DNA from: Burkholderiales bacterium 67-32
GTDB lineage: Bacteria; Pseudomonadota; Gammaproteobacteria; Burkholderiales; Burkholderiaceae_B
NCBI GenBank assembly: GCA_001898625.1
Contig: MKUP01000018.1
Coordinates: forward strand, 1 to 64,000
DNA: 64,000 nt
Direction of reading: 5' to 3'
The notes under the pieces are model-generated. The model had not been told where the DNA came from. It did no database searches and saw only the letters and a list, made by a program, of their open reading frames with translations. Position 1 is the first letter of the stretch; each line of letters starts with the position of its first letter. Position numbers and translations under genes: made by a program. This document shows, in pieces, positions 1 to 9,495 of this stretch.

Positions 1-90
1 GCCCACGAAACCGATCTTCAACGGGGTCTGCGCCGCGGCCGTGCCGCCCAGCGCCATGCCCAGTACACAACCCCACATGCGTATTTTCAT
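1..90 (-). CDS. Periplasmic ligand-binding protein, N-terminal fragment
   Basis: Only the first 30 codons are in the window; the gene continues past the left edge. The start codon is at 88-90 with a good ribosome site (AAGGAG) 7 bases upstream. The fragment is a signal peptide (MKIRMWGCVLGMALGGTAAA) followed by QTPLKIGFVG. A mature N-terminus of the form PLKIGFVG is typical of the Leu/Ile/Val-binding (LivJ-like, type I periplasmic binding) receptors of ABC transporters. The family call rests on these few residues, so the ligand cannot be guessed. Confidence 0.55.
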   Translation of the reverse strand, partial: MKIRMWGCVLGMALGGTAAAQTPLKIGFVG

Positions 91-513
91 TGTTCGTCTC
101 CTTGGAAAACCAGTGTGTGCCGCACGGATCCAGCTGTCCGCCACACATTCACACGGTTTTTTATAGAAAATGATTTCAATCATGTACTTTTTGAACAAAT
201 TTCTCTTTTGAAGAACGTCTGAAGAACCGAAGAAGGACTCCTTTACCCCTTCAACAATCGCTTGAATCTTATGCTCCGTCACTTTTGATGAAAATAGACT
301 ATCTACACATGAGCATGGACAATCGAAACATATTTGACAGGGAATTACCCGAGCAGGATCGCGTTTGACCGGAGCCGATACGGAAGTAAAAGTGCCCCGA
401 TCACACGTTCGCCGCACAGCCAAAACCGGATTTGATGCGAAAATTTTCAGCAACGAATCTGGCGGACCTGGTCCACAGGATGCTGTCCGCGTGAAAACCT
501 GGAAGACCAAGAC
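91..513. other. Divergent intergenic region with an inverted repeat
   Basis: This 423-base gap separates the leftward binding-protein gene from the rightward LysE-type exporter. It holds no convincing gene. Bases 155-330 are clearly more AT-rich than the surroundings. A small perfect dyad (ATGATT-TC-AATCAT, 170-183) lies about 80 bases upstream of the binding-protein start and could be an operator for that gene. I could not pick out a convincing -35/-10 pair. Confidence 0.35.
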
Positions 514-1149
514 ATGACCGCCATGACAATTCTTGCCTTCGCCCTTGTCGCCGCCATAGGTATCGCGACCCCCGGCCCGACCGTGCTGCTCGCCATGACC
601 AACGGCTCGCGGTTCGGGCCCCGCCGCGCCTGCGCCGGCATGATGGGCGCGGTCCTGTCCGATTTCATCCTGATCGGGGCCGTCGCCCTTGGCCTGGGCG
701 CCGTGCTCGCGGCCTCGGAATTCTGGTTCGGCGTGCTCAAGTGGATAGGCGTCGGCTATCTCACCTTTCTCGGCGCGATGCTGCTGCGCTCCAAAGGCAC
801 ACTCGACGAATCGCTTCGGTCGGCAAGTGGCGGCATGTCCGGTACGACCCGTTCCCTCTTTCTGAAGAGCTTCCTCGTCGCCGTCACGAACCCCAAGGGC
901 TATCTGTTCTTCACGGCCTTCCTGCCGCAATTCATCAATCCCGCGGCGCCTCAGCCGCAGCAATACGCCGCGCTCGCGGTGGTGTTCGCGAGCATGGATT
1001 TCATGATCATGTTCGGTTATGCCCTGCTGGGATCGCGGGCGGTCGGAATGCTGAGAAAGTCGGGCGCGCTCTGGCTCGACCGGACCTGCGGCGGCGTGCT
1101 GCTCGTCCTTGCCGGCTCCCTGGCGTTCTATCGGCGAGCCAGTTCGTGA
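514..1149 (+). CDS. LysE/RhtB-family amino-acid exporter
   Basis: A 211-residue inner-membrane protein with about six hydrophobic segments, the usual size for LysE/RhtB translocators. These proteins export amino acids or similar small metabolites using the proton gradient. Family marks are the PGPT motif in the first membrane segment (residues 20-23) and the NPKGYLFF motif near residue 128. The ribosome site is weak, and the Met at residue 4 is an alternative start. The gene ends one base before the convergent LysR gene. The substrate is unknown. Confidence 0.85.
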   Translation: MTAMTILAFALVAAIGIATPGPTVLLAMTNGSRFGPRRACAGMMGAVLSDFILIGAVALGLGAVLAASEFWFGVLKWIGVGYLTFLGAMLLRSKGTLDESLRSASGGMSGTTRSLFLKSFLVAVTNPKGYLFFTAFLPQFINPAAPQPQQYAALAVVFASMDFMIMFGYALLGSRAVGMLRKSGALWLDRTCGGVLLVLAGSLAFYRRASS

Positions 1150-1150
1150 A

Positions 1151-2086
1151 TCAGTTCCCGCGCCCTCCAGCCCGGCCCGCATAACCCTCGAAACCCGCCT
1201 CCAGCCTGGCGAGCAACGCCGACGGCGCCAGCGGAAGGTCACGCCCCGCCCGTGTCAGCAGGGACAACTGCATCGACCGCGCATGCGTATCCGACAGCGG
1301 CACGTGCACCAGTTCCCCCCGCCCTATCTCCTCCAGCACCGACATTCGCGTCATGATCGCGATACCGCTGCCGTCCAGTACGAGCTGGCGCATGGCGAAG
1401 ATGGAGTTGGTTTCCAGCAGCGGCGTGATCCGACCCGAAATGCCGTTGTGCAGGCCGTCCAGCATGCGCCGAAGCTCCATTTCCACGGTTGGGAGTATCA
1501 AGGGATAACCGGCGCATTCGTCGAACCGGACACGGCGCCTCCTGGCCAGCACGTGCCCCGGCGGCACGACTGCCCCGATAGCCACCGGCACCGTGCGTAC
1601 CCTGCGGATCAATGCCGTGGGAGGCGGCGTCCAACACAAACCGATATCCAGTTCCCCCGTTTCCACGAGCAGGGCTATCTGATCCGAATTCGCGATGTGC
1701 ACGGTGAAGGTTATCCCGGGATGTGCCCGGTTCATTTCGGCGACCAGGGAGGGAATGAATCGATCGCTCAGGTATTGCAGCACGCCGATCCGGACGTGTC
1801 CCCAACGCAGTCCCTTCAAGGCATCGACCTGAGCCAGGAACTCCCCGAACTCGCGCTGCAGGCGGCGAACGCTCGCCAGCATCAACTCGCCCGCCGCCGT
1901 CAGGCGCACCCCTCGCGGCAGCCGTTCGAACAACGACACCCCTAGCATTTCCTCGAACCCCTTCAGTTGCCGGGTGACCGCCGAAGGCGCGATGTGCAGA
2001 CGCTCGGCGGCACGGCGGACGGAACCTTGGACCGCGACTTCCTCGAAGTAGCGCAGGAACGGGGAAAGAGCATGCATGGCGGGCAT
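1151..2086 (-). CDS. LysR-family transcriptional regulator
   Basis: A 311-residue LysR-type regulator: an N-terminal winged helix-turn-helix (about residues 4-62, with AAERLHIAPSAVTRQLKGFE) followed by a two-lobed effector-binding domain. The reading frame extends further upstream, but the ATG at 2086 puts the DNA-binding domain at the usual distance from the N-terminus; the ATG at 2077 is equally possible. It diverges from the thioredoxin-reductase-like gene at 2200, the arrangement expected if it controls that gene and itself through the short region between them. The inducer is unknown. Confidence 0.85.
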   Translation of the reverse strand: MPAMHALSPFLRYFEEVAVQGSVRRAAERLHIAPSAVTRQLKGFEEMLGVSLFERLPRGVRLTAAGELMLASVRRLQREFGEFLAQVDALKGLRWGHVRIGVLQYLSDRFIPSLVAEMNRAHPGITFTVHIANSDQIALLVETGELDIGLCWTPPPTALIRRVRTVPVAIGAVVPPGHVLARRRRVRFDECAGYPLILPTVEMELRRMLDGLHNGISGRITPLLETNSIFAMRQLVLDGSGIAIMTRMSVLEEIGRGELVHVPLSDTHARSMQLSLLTRAGRDLPLAPSALLARLEAGFEGYAGRAGGRGN

Positions 2087-2118
2087 TGCGTTGCTTTCAA
2101 GAGAACACAGTCTACTAA

Positions 2119-3150
<1,032 letters not shown>

Positions 3151-3213
3151 GCCCGCCCCCATGGGGCTCGTTCCCCGGACCTCTTCACTTTTCCAATCGA
3201 CAAGAAGGCAATC

Positions 3214-4110
3214 ATGGCGCTTACCCAGGCATACATCACGCAATGGCAGGCATGGCACGACAACCGGATCCAGGACCTGAACCGTCCCTACGGATTCCTG
3301 TCGGTGGTCGGCCAGGACTGGCTGACCGACGGAGAAATGTTCACTTCCGGGTTCGTTCCCGGACAGTGGCTGCTCAAGAACGGCGAGATCTACTACCACC
3401 CCGATCCACAGGACACGGCAAAGGGCGAATTCCTGATCATCGATGGCAAGAAGGCGGCCGATCCGACCCACATCCCCCATGGGTACAACAAGAACTCCGG
3501 GACGGGATCGGGCGTCGCCATGTTCTACCGGGACCTGGAGGTGGAAACGATCACCCGGGTCAATGCCCGGGGCGAGACGATCTACGGCGTCCGCGTCAGG
3601 GATCCGAAAGAAGCCGCCCGCAAGCGCTTCGAAGACATTCAGACGTTTCCGCTAAACGAAGAATGGATCATTGCCGCAAGGTTTTCCCCGACCGAGATCG
3701 CCCTGCACAATGTTCCGACCGTGGACGACAGCGTCTATGAAGCCAGCTTCACGGTCGGCACCATCGAGTTGACCTTGAACGGCCAGCCCTTCAGCCTCGA
3801 GGTCAGCGGCCACCGCGCCGGCAGCCAGGAGGCCGGCTACTTCAGCAACTACTGCTACGTCCACTTCGCCGACAAGACCAGCGGCAAGGAAACCTACGGC
3901 GGCGGCCGCATCATCAAGTTCCGCGATCTCGATGAACTGGCGAGACTCGAGGAACTCGACTTCAACCGAGCCGTGTCCTTCCCATGCGCCTTGTCGACGT
4001 TCGTCGCCTGCCCTTCCACCCCGCCTGGCAGCCGGTTTCCTTTCAGGGTGACGGCCGGGGAATACACGCCCCCTGTCCCGCATGAGCGGATTTCGACCTA
4101 CAAGGGGTGA
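3214..4110 (+). CDS. DUF1684 domain protein
   Basis: A 298-residue soluble protein of the DUF1684 family, function unknown. It shows the family pattern along its length: YGFLSVVGQDWL near residue 27, the block FADKTSGKETYGGGR near 215-230, and a late LDFNRAVSFPCALSTFVACP block with two cysteines followed by a PPGSRFPFRVTAGE tail. It lies 63 bases after the thioredoxin-reductase-like gene on the same strand and may be co-transcribed with it. Its 3' end overlaps the convergent GST-like gene by 13 bases. Confidence 0.8.
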   Translation: MALTQAYITQWQAWHDNRIQDLNRPYGFLSVVGQDWLTDGEMFTSGFVPGQWLLKNGEIYYHPDPQDTAKGEFLIIDGKKAADPTHIPHGYNKNSGTGSGVAMFYRDLEVETITRVNARGETIYGVRVRDPKEAARKRFEDIQTFPLNEEWIIAARFSPTEIALHNVPTVDDSVYEASFTVGTIELTLNGQPFSLEVSGHRAGSQEAGYFSNYCYVHFADKTSGKETYGGGRIIKFRDLDELARLEELDFNRAVSFPCALSTFVACPSTPPGSRFPFRVTAGEYTPPVPHERISTYKG

Positions 4111-4754
4111 TCCGGCGCCCGGGCCGGCGCGCCGGGCATGGGAATGAAACCAGGCAGTCCCTCGATGCGCGCCAGCCAGGCCCGGATGGCCGGATATGGC
4201 TCCAGGGACAAGCCCCCCTCCGGCGCATGCGCGATGTAGGTATACGCCGCGACATCCGCCAGCGAAGGATGCTTCCCGGTGGCGAACGTCCGGCCCGACA
4301 GCATCGACTCCAGGACCGGGAAGAGCTTCACGCCGATCGTCACCGCGCTGGCCATGGGAACCAGTTCCTCTCCATAGACCTGCAACCGGCGCGCGGCGCA
4401 CGGTCCGAACGCGATCGGGCCGGCCGCCAGCGAGAACCATTGCTGCACGAGCGCGCTTCCTTCAGGGTCCTCGGGCAGCCAGGAAGGTCCGCCGTACTTC
4501 CTGGCCAGATACACCAGGATGGCGTTCGAGTCATGAAGCGTCGTATCGCCATCGACGATGACGGGGACCTGGCCAAAGGGATTCATCGCCAGGAACCCGG
4601 GCGTCTTCAAGACGCCATCGTGCGGATCGACATCGATCTTCTCGTAAGGCAGTCCCAGCAGGGACAGCAGCAATTGCACGCGATGGCCGTGGCCCGAGTA
4701 GGTCATCGAGTACAGTCGGATGGGAGCGGCGCGGGCGGGGTGCTTGGTCGACAT
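4098..4754 (-). CDS. Glutathione S-transferase family protein
   Basis: A 218-residue protein with the two GST parts: an N-terminal thioredoxin-like domain (about 11-88, including NPFGQVPVIVDGDTTLHDSN, where the cis-proline and the DSN glutathione-binding turn sit) and an all-helical C-terminal domain. The start at 4754 has a good ribosome site (AGGGAG); a longer frame upstream lies inside the previous gene. It is the last gene of the nitrilase/transporter/aldoxime-dehydratase set, 13 bases after the dehydratase. Its job there could be detoxification of a reactive intermediate; the sequence does not decide the substrate. Confidence 0.85.
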   Translation of the reverse strand: MSTKHPARAAPIRLYSMTYSGHGHRVQLLLSLLGLPYEKIDVDPHDGVLKTPGFLAMNPFGQVPVIVDGDTTLHDSNAILVYLARKYGGPSWLPEDPEGSALVQQWFSLAAGPIAFGPCAARRLQVYGEELVPMASAVTIGVKLFPVLESMLSGRTFATGKHPSLADVAAYTYIAHAPEGGLSLEPYPAIRAWLARIEGLPGFIPMPGAPARAPDHPL

Positions 4755-4767
4755 GGGCGCTCCCTGG

Positions 4768-5838
4768 TCAGAGCCTCGCCACGCCGCTTCCCCAGGCCTG
4801 GGCAAAGCGCAGCAGGCCGGTCCCGGCATGGCAGTTCACATACTCGAAGGAAGGCGTGGCGCCGAGCACGAACACTTCATGCCAGGTGACGACGCTGCGT
4901 TCGGCCCCATACTGCCGGCGCTTGGCCAGCGCGTGCCTGAAGATGTCGAGGTGGCTCTTGTGTCCGGCCGCCCATCGTTCAAGCGGAGCCAGGGAAAGGA
5001 AGTAGCCGTGCTTGGACGTTTCCCTCAGTTCGTTGCCGTCGCCGTCCAGCGTAACCAGCGAACGCAGGGACAGGCATCCCGTCGTGCCGGCATGATCCTT
5101 GAGGTACGCCATGCCCGTCTCCAGCTTGGGTTGCAGGTTGGCATCGTAGTCGTCCAACTGCTCGCCTTCCGCTTGTGCCCAATACTGGCCCGAGCGGATG
5201 TTCACGACATTGGGCGGCACGTCTATCCTGATCCGCCGGCCGGCACCGGCATCGAAGGTGCCTTCGGGCGCCTCGTCGCCATGGGGGGAGTCCAGCGGGT
5301 CCACGGCCGAAATGGGAAGCCGGTCGCGCATCGCGCCGAAATAGCCGGCGACATACATGGCCTCCAGTTCGCAGTCCTTCGTGCGCGCGATGCCGGCCCG
5401 GTAGTACGGTTCGGAAAAAATCGTCTCGATCCGGTCGTAGGGCACCACCAGGGTTTCGCGCCAATAGCCCACCGCCTCCTTTTCCCGCTCCGCCGATGCG
5501 AACCAGCCGTTGAAGGCATCGCGGTGCTTCCAGATCGCATACCGCGTCAGATCGACCCAATACGCGATGACGATGGAATTGGCGAAACCAGCCTCGTCCG
5601 TGCATCGGACCTCGTCGAAGCAGTCGGGTCCCCATGGGCTTTCGAATGCCGCTCGCGCCTTGTCGAAAAAGGCCCGCTCGGCGGCCGCGTCTAAAAGCGG
5701 GCGCTGCACGGCGATGTAGTCCGCCACCACCGTCGTGACGGGCGCGCGCCACCGGACCTGGAACTTCGGTGCCCCCGGGGTGAAGTCCCCCGGCCGCCGG
5801 GCCGGGATCTCACGCGGGTATTCGATGTGAAAACTCAT
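4768..5838 (-). CDS. oxd: Aldoxime dehydratase (haem-containing, Oxd family)
   Basis: A 356-residue cytoplasmic protein of the phenylacetaldoxime dehydratase family, which removes water from an aldoxime (R-CH=N-OH) to give a nitrile, using haem bound directly to the substrate nitrogen. The length fits the family (about 350-380). The C-terminal block TWHEVFV...FEYVNCHAGTGLL carries two conserved histidines (320 and 337); characterised members use one His as the haem ligand and another beside the substrate, but I did not assign which is which. ATG at 5838 is the first codon giving the family N-terminus. It lies between the transporter and GST genes and downstream of a nitrilase, so the nitrile product can be hydrolysed. 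Confidence 0.87.
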   Translation of the reverse strand: MSFHIEYPREIPARRPGDFTPGAPKFQVRWRAPVTTVVADYIAVQRPLLDAAAERAFFDKARAAFESPWGPDCFDEVRCTDEAGFANSIVIAYWVDLTRYAIWKHRDAFNGWFASAEREKEAVGYWRETLVVPYDRIETIFSEPYYRAGIARTKDCELEAMYVAGYFGAMRDRLPISAVDPLDSPHGDEAPEGTFDAGAGRRIRIDVPPNVVNIRSGQYWAQAEGEQLDDYDANLQPKLETGMAYLKDHAGTTGCLSLRSLVTLDGDGNELRETSKHGYFLSLAPLERWAAGHKSHLDIFRHALAKRRQYGAERSVVTWHEVFVLGATPSFEYVNCHAGTGLLRFAQAWGSGVARL

Positions 5839-5861
5839 GTTGGGCTCGCTGATACGGGTGC

Positions 5862-7493
5862 TCAAGCTCGGCCGTGGGCGCCTTCCAGGCTCGGCGACTC
5901 TTCTTCGACCGGTTTCTCGCGAAGGAACAGGCCGCCGATCACCACCGACAAAGCCGCGAAAATCACCGGATACCAGAGGCCGAAGTAGATGTCTCCGGTG
6001 AAAGCCACCATCGCGAATGCCACGGCGGGAAAGAAGCCTCCGAAGATCCCGTTCCCCACATGGTAGGGGAAAGACAGCGCGGTATATCGGACACGGGCGG
6101 GAAACATCTCGACCAGCGCGGCGGCAAGGGGAGCATAGACCATCGCGAAAAACACGCACAGGATGACCAGCAGCAGTATCACCATGCCATGGTTGACCCG
6201 CGCGGGGTCCGCCTGGCTGGAATAGCCGGCCTTCTCGAGCGCGGACTTCAGCACCACGGCGTCGAAGCCCGTCAGCGAGGTACCGCCGATCTGGGTGACG
6301 GGACTGACAGTGGCGGGATCCGCGACGTTGTCGTAGGGCACGCCAGATTTGGCCAGCAAGGCCTTGACGTTGTCGCATTCCGTCACGGGCGGATTCTTGC
6401 CCAGCAGGTCGATCTGCACCTTGCAGGTGCCGGGCGCGGCGCGCACCGTGACGGGGCTGGACGTCGAGGCCGCCTCCAGGCCGGGGTTGGCGTATTGCGT
6501 CAGCGCCTTGAAGACCGGAAAGATCGTCAGCGCTGCGAGCAGGCAGCCCGTCAGGATCACCTTCTTGCGACCGATCTTGTCGGAGATGGCCGCCGCGCCC
6601 CACATCATGGGCAGGCAGATCGCCAGCGAAATGGCGTTCAGGAAACTGGCCGTGCCGATGTCCAGCCTGAGCGTCTGGGTAAGAAAGAAGAACGAATAGG
6701 TCTGCGCCGTGTAGAGCACCGTGGTGACGCCCATGACCAGGCCGAACAGGGCGATCAGCATGGCCTTGACGTTGGCCCAGCTACCGAAGGTCTCCTTGAT
6801 GGGCTGCTTGGACGTCTTGCCCTCGGCCTTCATCTTCATATAGACGGGAGACTCGTGCAAAACCGTGCGGATGTAGACCGAGATCGCCAGCATGACCGCG
6901 GAAAGCAGGAATGGAATACGCCAGGCCCATTCCTCGAAAGCGTCGCCAAAGCTCGTGCGGCAGACATATACCACCAGCAGCGCCAGGATAGAGCCGCCGG
7001 CACCCGTCATCTGGATCCAACTCGTATTGCGCCCTTTCCTGCCCGGACTGGCATGCTCGGCCACGTAGATCGCAGCGCCCCCATATTCGCCGCCCAGGCC
7101 CAGGCCCTGCAACACGCGCAGCAGGAGCAGGAGAATCGGCGCGAGAATCCCGACCTGCGCATACGTCGGAATCAGGCCCACGCAGAATGTGGCGCCGCCC
7201 ATCAGCACGATGGTGATGAGGAAGGTGTACTTGCGCCCGATCATGTCGCCCAGGCGGCCGAACAGCAGCGCTCCCAGCGGACGCACGGCAAAGCCGACGC
7301 CAAAGGCGATCAGCGCGAACAGATAGCCGCTGGACGGCGACAGCGGAGCGAAAAACAGCTTCGAGAAGACCGACGCCACCGCGCCGAACAGGAAAAAGTC
7401 GTACCACTCGAACAGCGTGCCCAGCGTGGACCCGACGATGACGAGGCGTTCGTGTTTCTTGGAATTCTTGATTGTTGATGTTTGTGCCGACAT
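5862..7493 (-). CDS. MHS-family MFS transporter with long extra loop
   Basis: A 543-residue inner-membrane transporter of the metabolite:H+ symporter (MHS) branch of the major facilitator superfamily. Marks are GTLFEWYDFFLFG in the first membrane segment, RPLGALLFGRLGDMIGRK (the loop 2-3 signature) and a second DKIGRKK copy near 305-311. It is about 110 residues longer than usual: residues 331-435 form a hydrophilic insert between predicted membrane segments 9 and 10, on the periplasmic side, with two cysteines (357 and 373). The start at 7493 has a good ribosome site (GGGAGA). Placed between nitrilase and aldoxime dehydratase genes, it probably imports their substrate or product. Confidence 0.85.
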   Translation of the reverse strand: MSAQTSTIKNSKKHERLVIVGSTLGTLFEWYDFFLFGAVASVFSKLFFAPLSPSSGYLFALIAFGVGFAVRPLGALLFGRLGDMIGRKYTFLITIVLMGGATFCVGLIPTYAQVGILAPILLLLLRVLQGLGLGGEYGGAAIYVAEHASPGRKGRNTSWIQMTGAGGSILALLVVYVCRTSFGDAFEEWAWRIPFLLSAVMLAISVYIRTVLHESPVYMKMKAEGKTSKQPIKETFGSWANVKAMLIALFGLVMGVTTVLYTAQTYSFFFLTQTLRLDIGTASFLNAISLAICLPMMWGAAAISDKIGRKKVILTGCLLAALTIFPVFKALTQYANPGLEAASTSSPVTVRAAPGTCKVQIDLLGKNPPVTECDNVKALLAKSGVPYDNVADPATVSPVTQIGGTSLTGFDAVVLKSALEKAGYSSQADPARVNHGMVILLLVILCVFFAMVYAPLAAALVEMFPARVRYTALSFPYHVGNGIFGGFFPAVAFAMVAFTGDIYFGLWYPVIFAALSVVIGGLFLREKPVEEESPSLEGAHGRA

Positions 7494-7529
7494 GATTTCT
7501 CCCAATTCCCCCAACGACTGTTGACGCAC

Positions 7530-8462
7530 TCAATCGGCCACGAAAGTGACCGGCTGCATGGGCGTGGTGTTCACGGTCAGATTGAAGATGTCCGGGCGGG
7601 AATAGTGGCCGCAGACATCGAAATCCACGTTGCTGGCCCTGCCGATCCCGGTATCGATGTCCGCATACAGGATCGTCTCGGCATCGAACACCGGCCCCGC
7701 CAGGACCTCGCCCAGAGGACTCACGATCATGCTGCCGCCACGCATGAGGTAGTCGTCGTCCGCCGCCTGCATGCCGAAATCCTCGCGATAGAAAGGCGGA
7801 TACTCGCCCAGCTTGATGGCCTGGCATGCGCTCAGCACGTGCACCCGTCCTTCCAGGGCGACGTGGATCATCGTGGGTGCCCAACTGGCCCGGTCATCGG
7901 CGGTCGGGGCGCAATAGATTTCCGTCCCCTGCGAGTACATTGCCTGCCGGAACGCCGGCATGTAGTTTTCCCAGCAGATGACCGAGCCGATGCGGCCCAG
8001 CGGGGAATCCACCGGGGCAATCGTCGAACCATCGCCAAAGCCCCAGATGATGCGCTCCTGGCCGGTCGGCATCAGCTTGCGGTGATAGCCGGCCAGGCCG
8101 GTTTCGGGGGCAAGCGTGACGCTGGTGCAGTACAGCGTGCGCCCCACCCGCTCGATCACTCCCATCACCACGTGGACGCCCGTCTCGGCACTGACCTCGC
8201 GCAGCAACGCCAGTTCGGGGCCATCCAGGGTGACGGCGCCCTCCATGTAGCGCCGGAAATGTGCCCGCCCGACATCCGTGCGGCGGCCGACCACGGTTCC
8301 GAACGCGGAGCCCTTGGGGTACCCCCCAAGAAAGGCTTCCGGAAAAACGACCAGCGACGCCCCTTCTTCCGCGGCGGTACGGATCAGGCCGGCAGCCTTC
8401 TCCGCCGTTTTCTGCGGTTCGAAGGGAACCGACGATGCTTGGACGACAGCAGCCTTGAACAT
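7530..8462 (-). CDS. Nitrilase (carbon-nitrogen hydrolase)
   Basis: A 310-residue enzyme of the nitrilase branch, hydrolysing R-CN to R-COOH plus ammonia. The catalytic triad is complete: Glu42 in VFPEAFLGGYPKG, Lys129 in YHRKLMPTG and Cys163 in SVICWENYMP. The block CWENYMP is typical of true nitrilases rather than amidases. The ATG at 8462 sits 7 bases after GGGAG; a GTG two codons upstream is also possible. It is the first gene of the leftward set nitrilase - transporter - aldoxime dehydratase - GST, and faces a LysR regulator at 8587. Confidence 0.9.
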   Translation of the reverse strand: MFKAAVVQASSVPFEPQKTAEKAAGLIRTAAEEGASLVVFPEAFLGGYPKGSAFGTVVGRRTDVGRAHFRRYMEGAVTLDGPELALLREVSAETGVHVVMGVIERVGRTLYCTSVTLAPETGLAGYHRKLMPTGQERIIWGFGDGSTIAPVDSPLGRIGSVICWENYMPAFRQAMYSQGTEIYCAPTADDRASWAPTMIHVALEGRVHVLSACQAIKLGEYPPFYREDFGMQAADDDYLMRGGSMIVSPLGEVLAGPVFDAETILYADIDTGIGRASNVDFDVCGHYSRPDIFNLTVNTTPMQPVTFVAD

Positions 8463-8518
8463 CCACACACTCCCGAGGCAACATTTTCAGTGGGCCTCCA
8501 TTCTCGTGACCGCCAAGT

Positions 8519-8553
8519 GTTCCGTCCATCCGAACGTATCGAACATCATGTTC
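8519..8553. promoter_or_regulatory. Repeated GAAC/GTTC half-sites, candidate LysR operator
   Basis: Two dyads lie side by side in the gap between the nitrilase and the divergent LysR gene: GTTC-N9-GAAC (8519-8535) and GAACA-TCA-TGTTC (8541-8553). A further GAAC follows at 8572-8575. Multiple half-sites sharing one core are what a tetrameric LysR regulator binds. The call rests on position and repetition. Confidence 0.42.
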
Positions 8554-8586
8554 TAATAAACTGCACATCAAGAACGAAAACCTCCC

Positions 8587-9480
8587 ATGCAGATCCCCGC
8601 CTACCGCTACTTCCTTGCCGTGGCCGAAACCGGATCGATCCGGCGTGCCGCCGAACTGATGCATCTGAGCCCCTCGGCCATCAGCCGCCAGGTCCAGTTG
8701 CTCGAGCATGCGTTTCGCTCCCCTCTGTTCGAGCGGAGCCAGACCGGCATGGTGCTGACCGAAGAAGGCCGCATCGTGGCCGCGCAGATGCGCAACAGCC
8801 TGCGCGACATGGAGCTTGCCCGCGCGCGCATCGATGAACTGCACGGGCTGGTGCGCGGCAACGTCGGCTTCGCCTCGATCGAAGGCGTCATGACCGGCTG
8901 GCTGTTGCCCGCCATCGCCCGCTTCCGTTCCTCGCATCCGGGAATCACCTTCGATGCCCGGGTCGCCGGATCGGAACAGGTCCTACGCCTGGTCCACGAC
9001 GGCACGGTCGACCTCGGCATTGCCCTGGCGCCGGACGAGCACGATCCCGACCTGGAGATCGTCCATCGCTTCGTCACGCGCTATGTCGTGGCCGTCGCGC
9101 CCGGCCATGCGCTGGCCCGGCGGCGCCGCATCGACCTGAAGACACTGCTTGCGCAGCCGCTGGCCTTGCTGGATGCGAACTTCGAGACCCGGCGCTGGCT
9201 CAACCAGGTCACGACACGCCAGCAGTTACCGCTCAAGGCCGTCCTCAACCTGGATCACATCGAGAGCATCAAGCGTGCCGTGCGTGGCGGGGAACTTGCC
9301 ACCGTACTGCCCGACTACGCCGTGACCACCGACGCGGCGGCCGGGGAACTGGTGATGATCGAGCTGGAAGGCGCCTCGGCAGCGCGGACGGCCACCGTGC
9401 TGTGTTCCCGGAAAGGCCGGGTGCAGACGCGCGCGGCGCAGGCGGTCATCGATCTGCTGGCCGGCTCCGCACCGGCCTGA
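8587..9480 (+). CDS. LysR-family regulator of the nitrilase/aldoxime genes
   Basis: A 297-residue LysR-type regulator with an N-terminal winged helix-turn-helix (residues about 3-61, including AAELMHLSPSAISRQVQLLE) and a C-terminal substrate-binding-like effector domain. It is transcribed away from the nitrilase gene across a 124-base region that holds repeated GAAC half-sites, so control of the nitrilase/transporter/aldoxime-dehydratase set is the natural inference. The inducer would be expected to be an aldoxime, nitrile or the derived acid; the sequence alone does not show which. Confidence 0.87.
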   Translation: MQIPAYRYFLAVAETGSIRRAAELMHLSPSAISRQVQLLEHAFRSPLFERSQTGMVLTEEGRIVAAQMRNSLRDMELARARIDELHGLVRGNVGFASIEGVMTGWLLPAIARFRSSHPGITFDARVAGSEQVLRLVHDGTVDLGIALAPDEHDPDLEIVHRFVTRYVVAVAPGHALARRRRIDLKTLLAQPLALLDANFETRRWLNQVTTRQQLPLKAVLNLDHIESIKRAVRGGELATVLPDYAVTTDAAAGELVMIELEGASAARTATVLCSRKGRVQTRAAQAVIDLLAGSAPA

Positions 9481-9495
9481 ATGCGATACCCGGCG

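Noticed and set aside
5223-5540. An alternative leftward frame of about 105 codons inside the aldoxime dehydratase
   Set aside because: It overlaps a well-supported enzyme in another frame, has no ribosome site, and its Arg/Pro/Ser-rich composition is typical of shadow frames.
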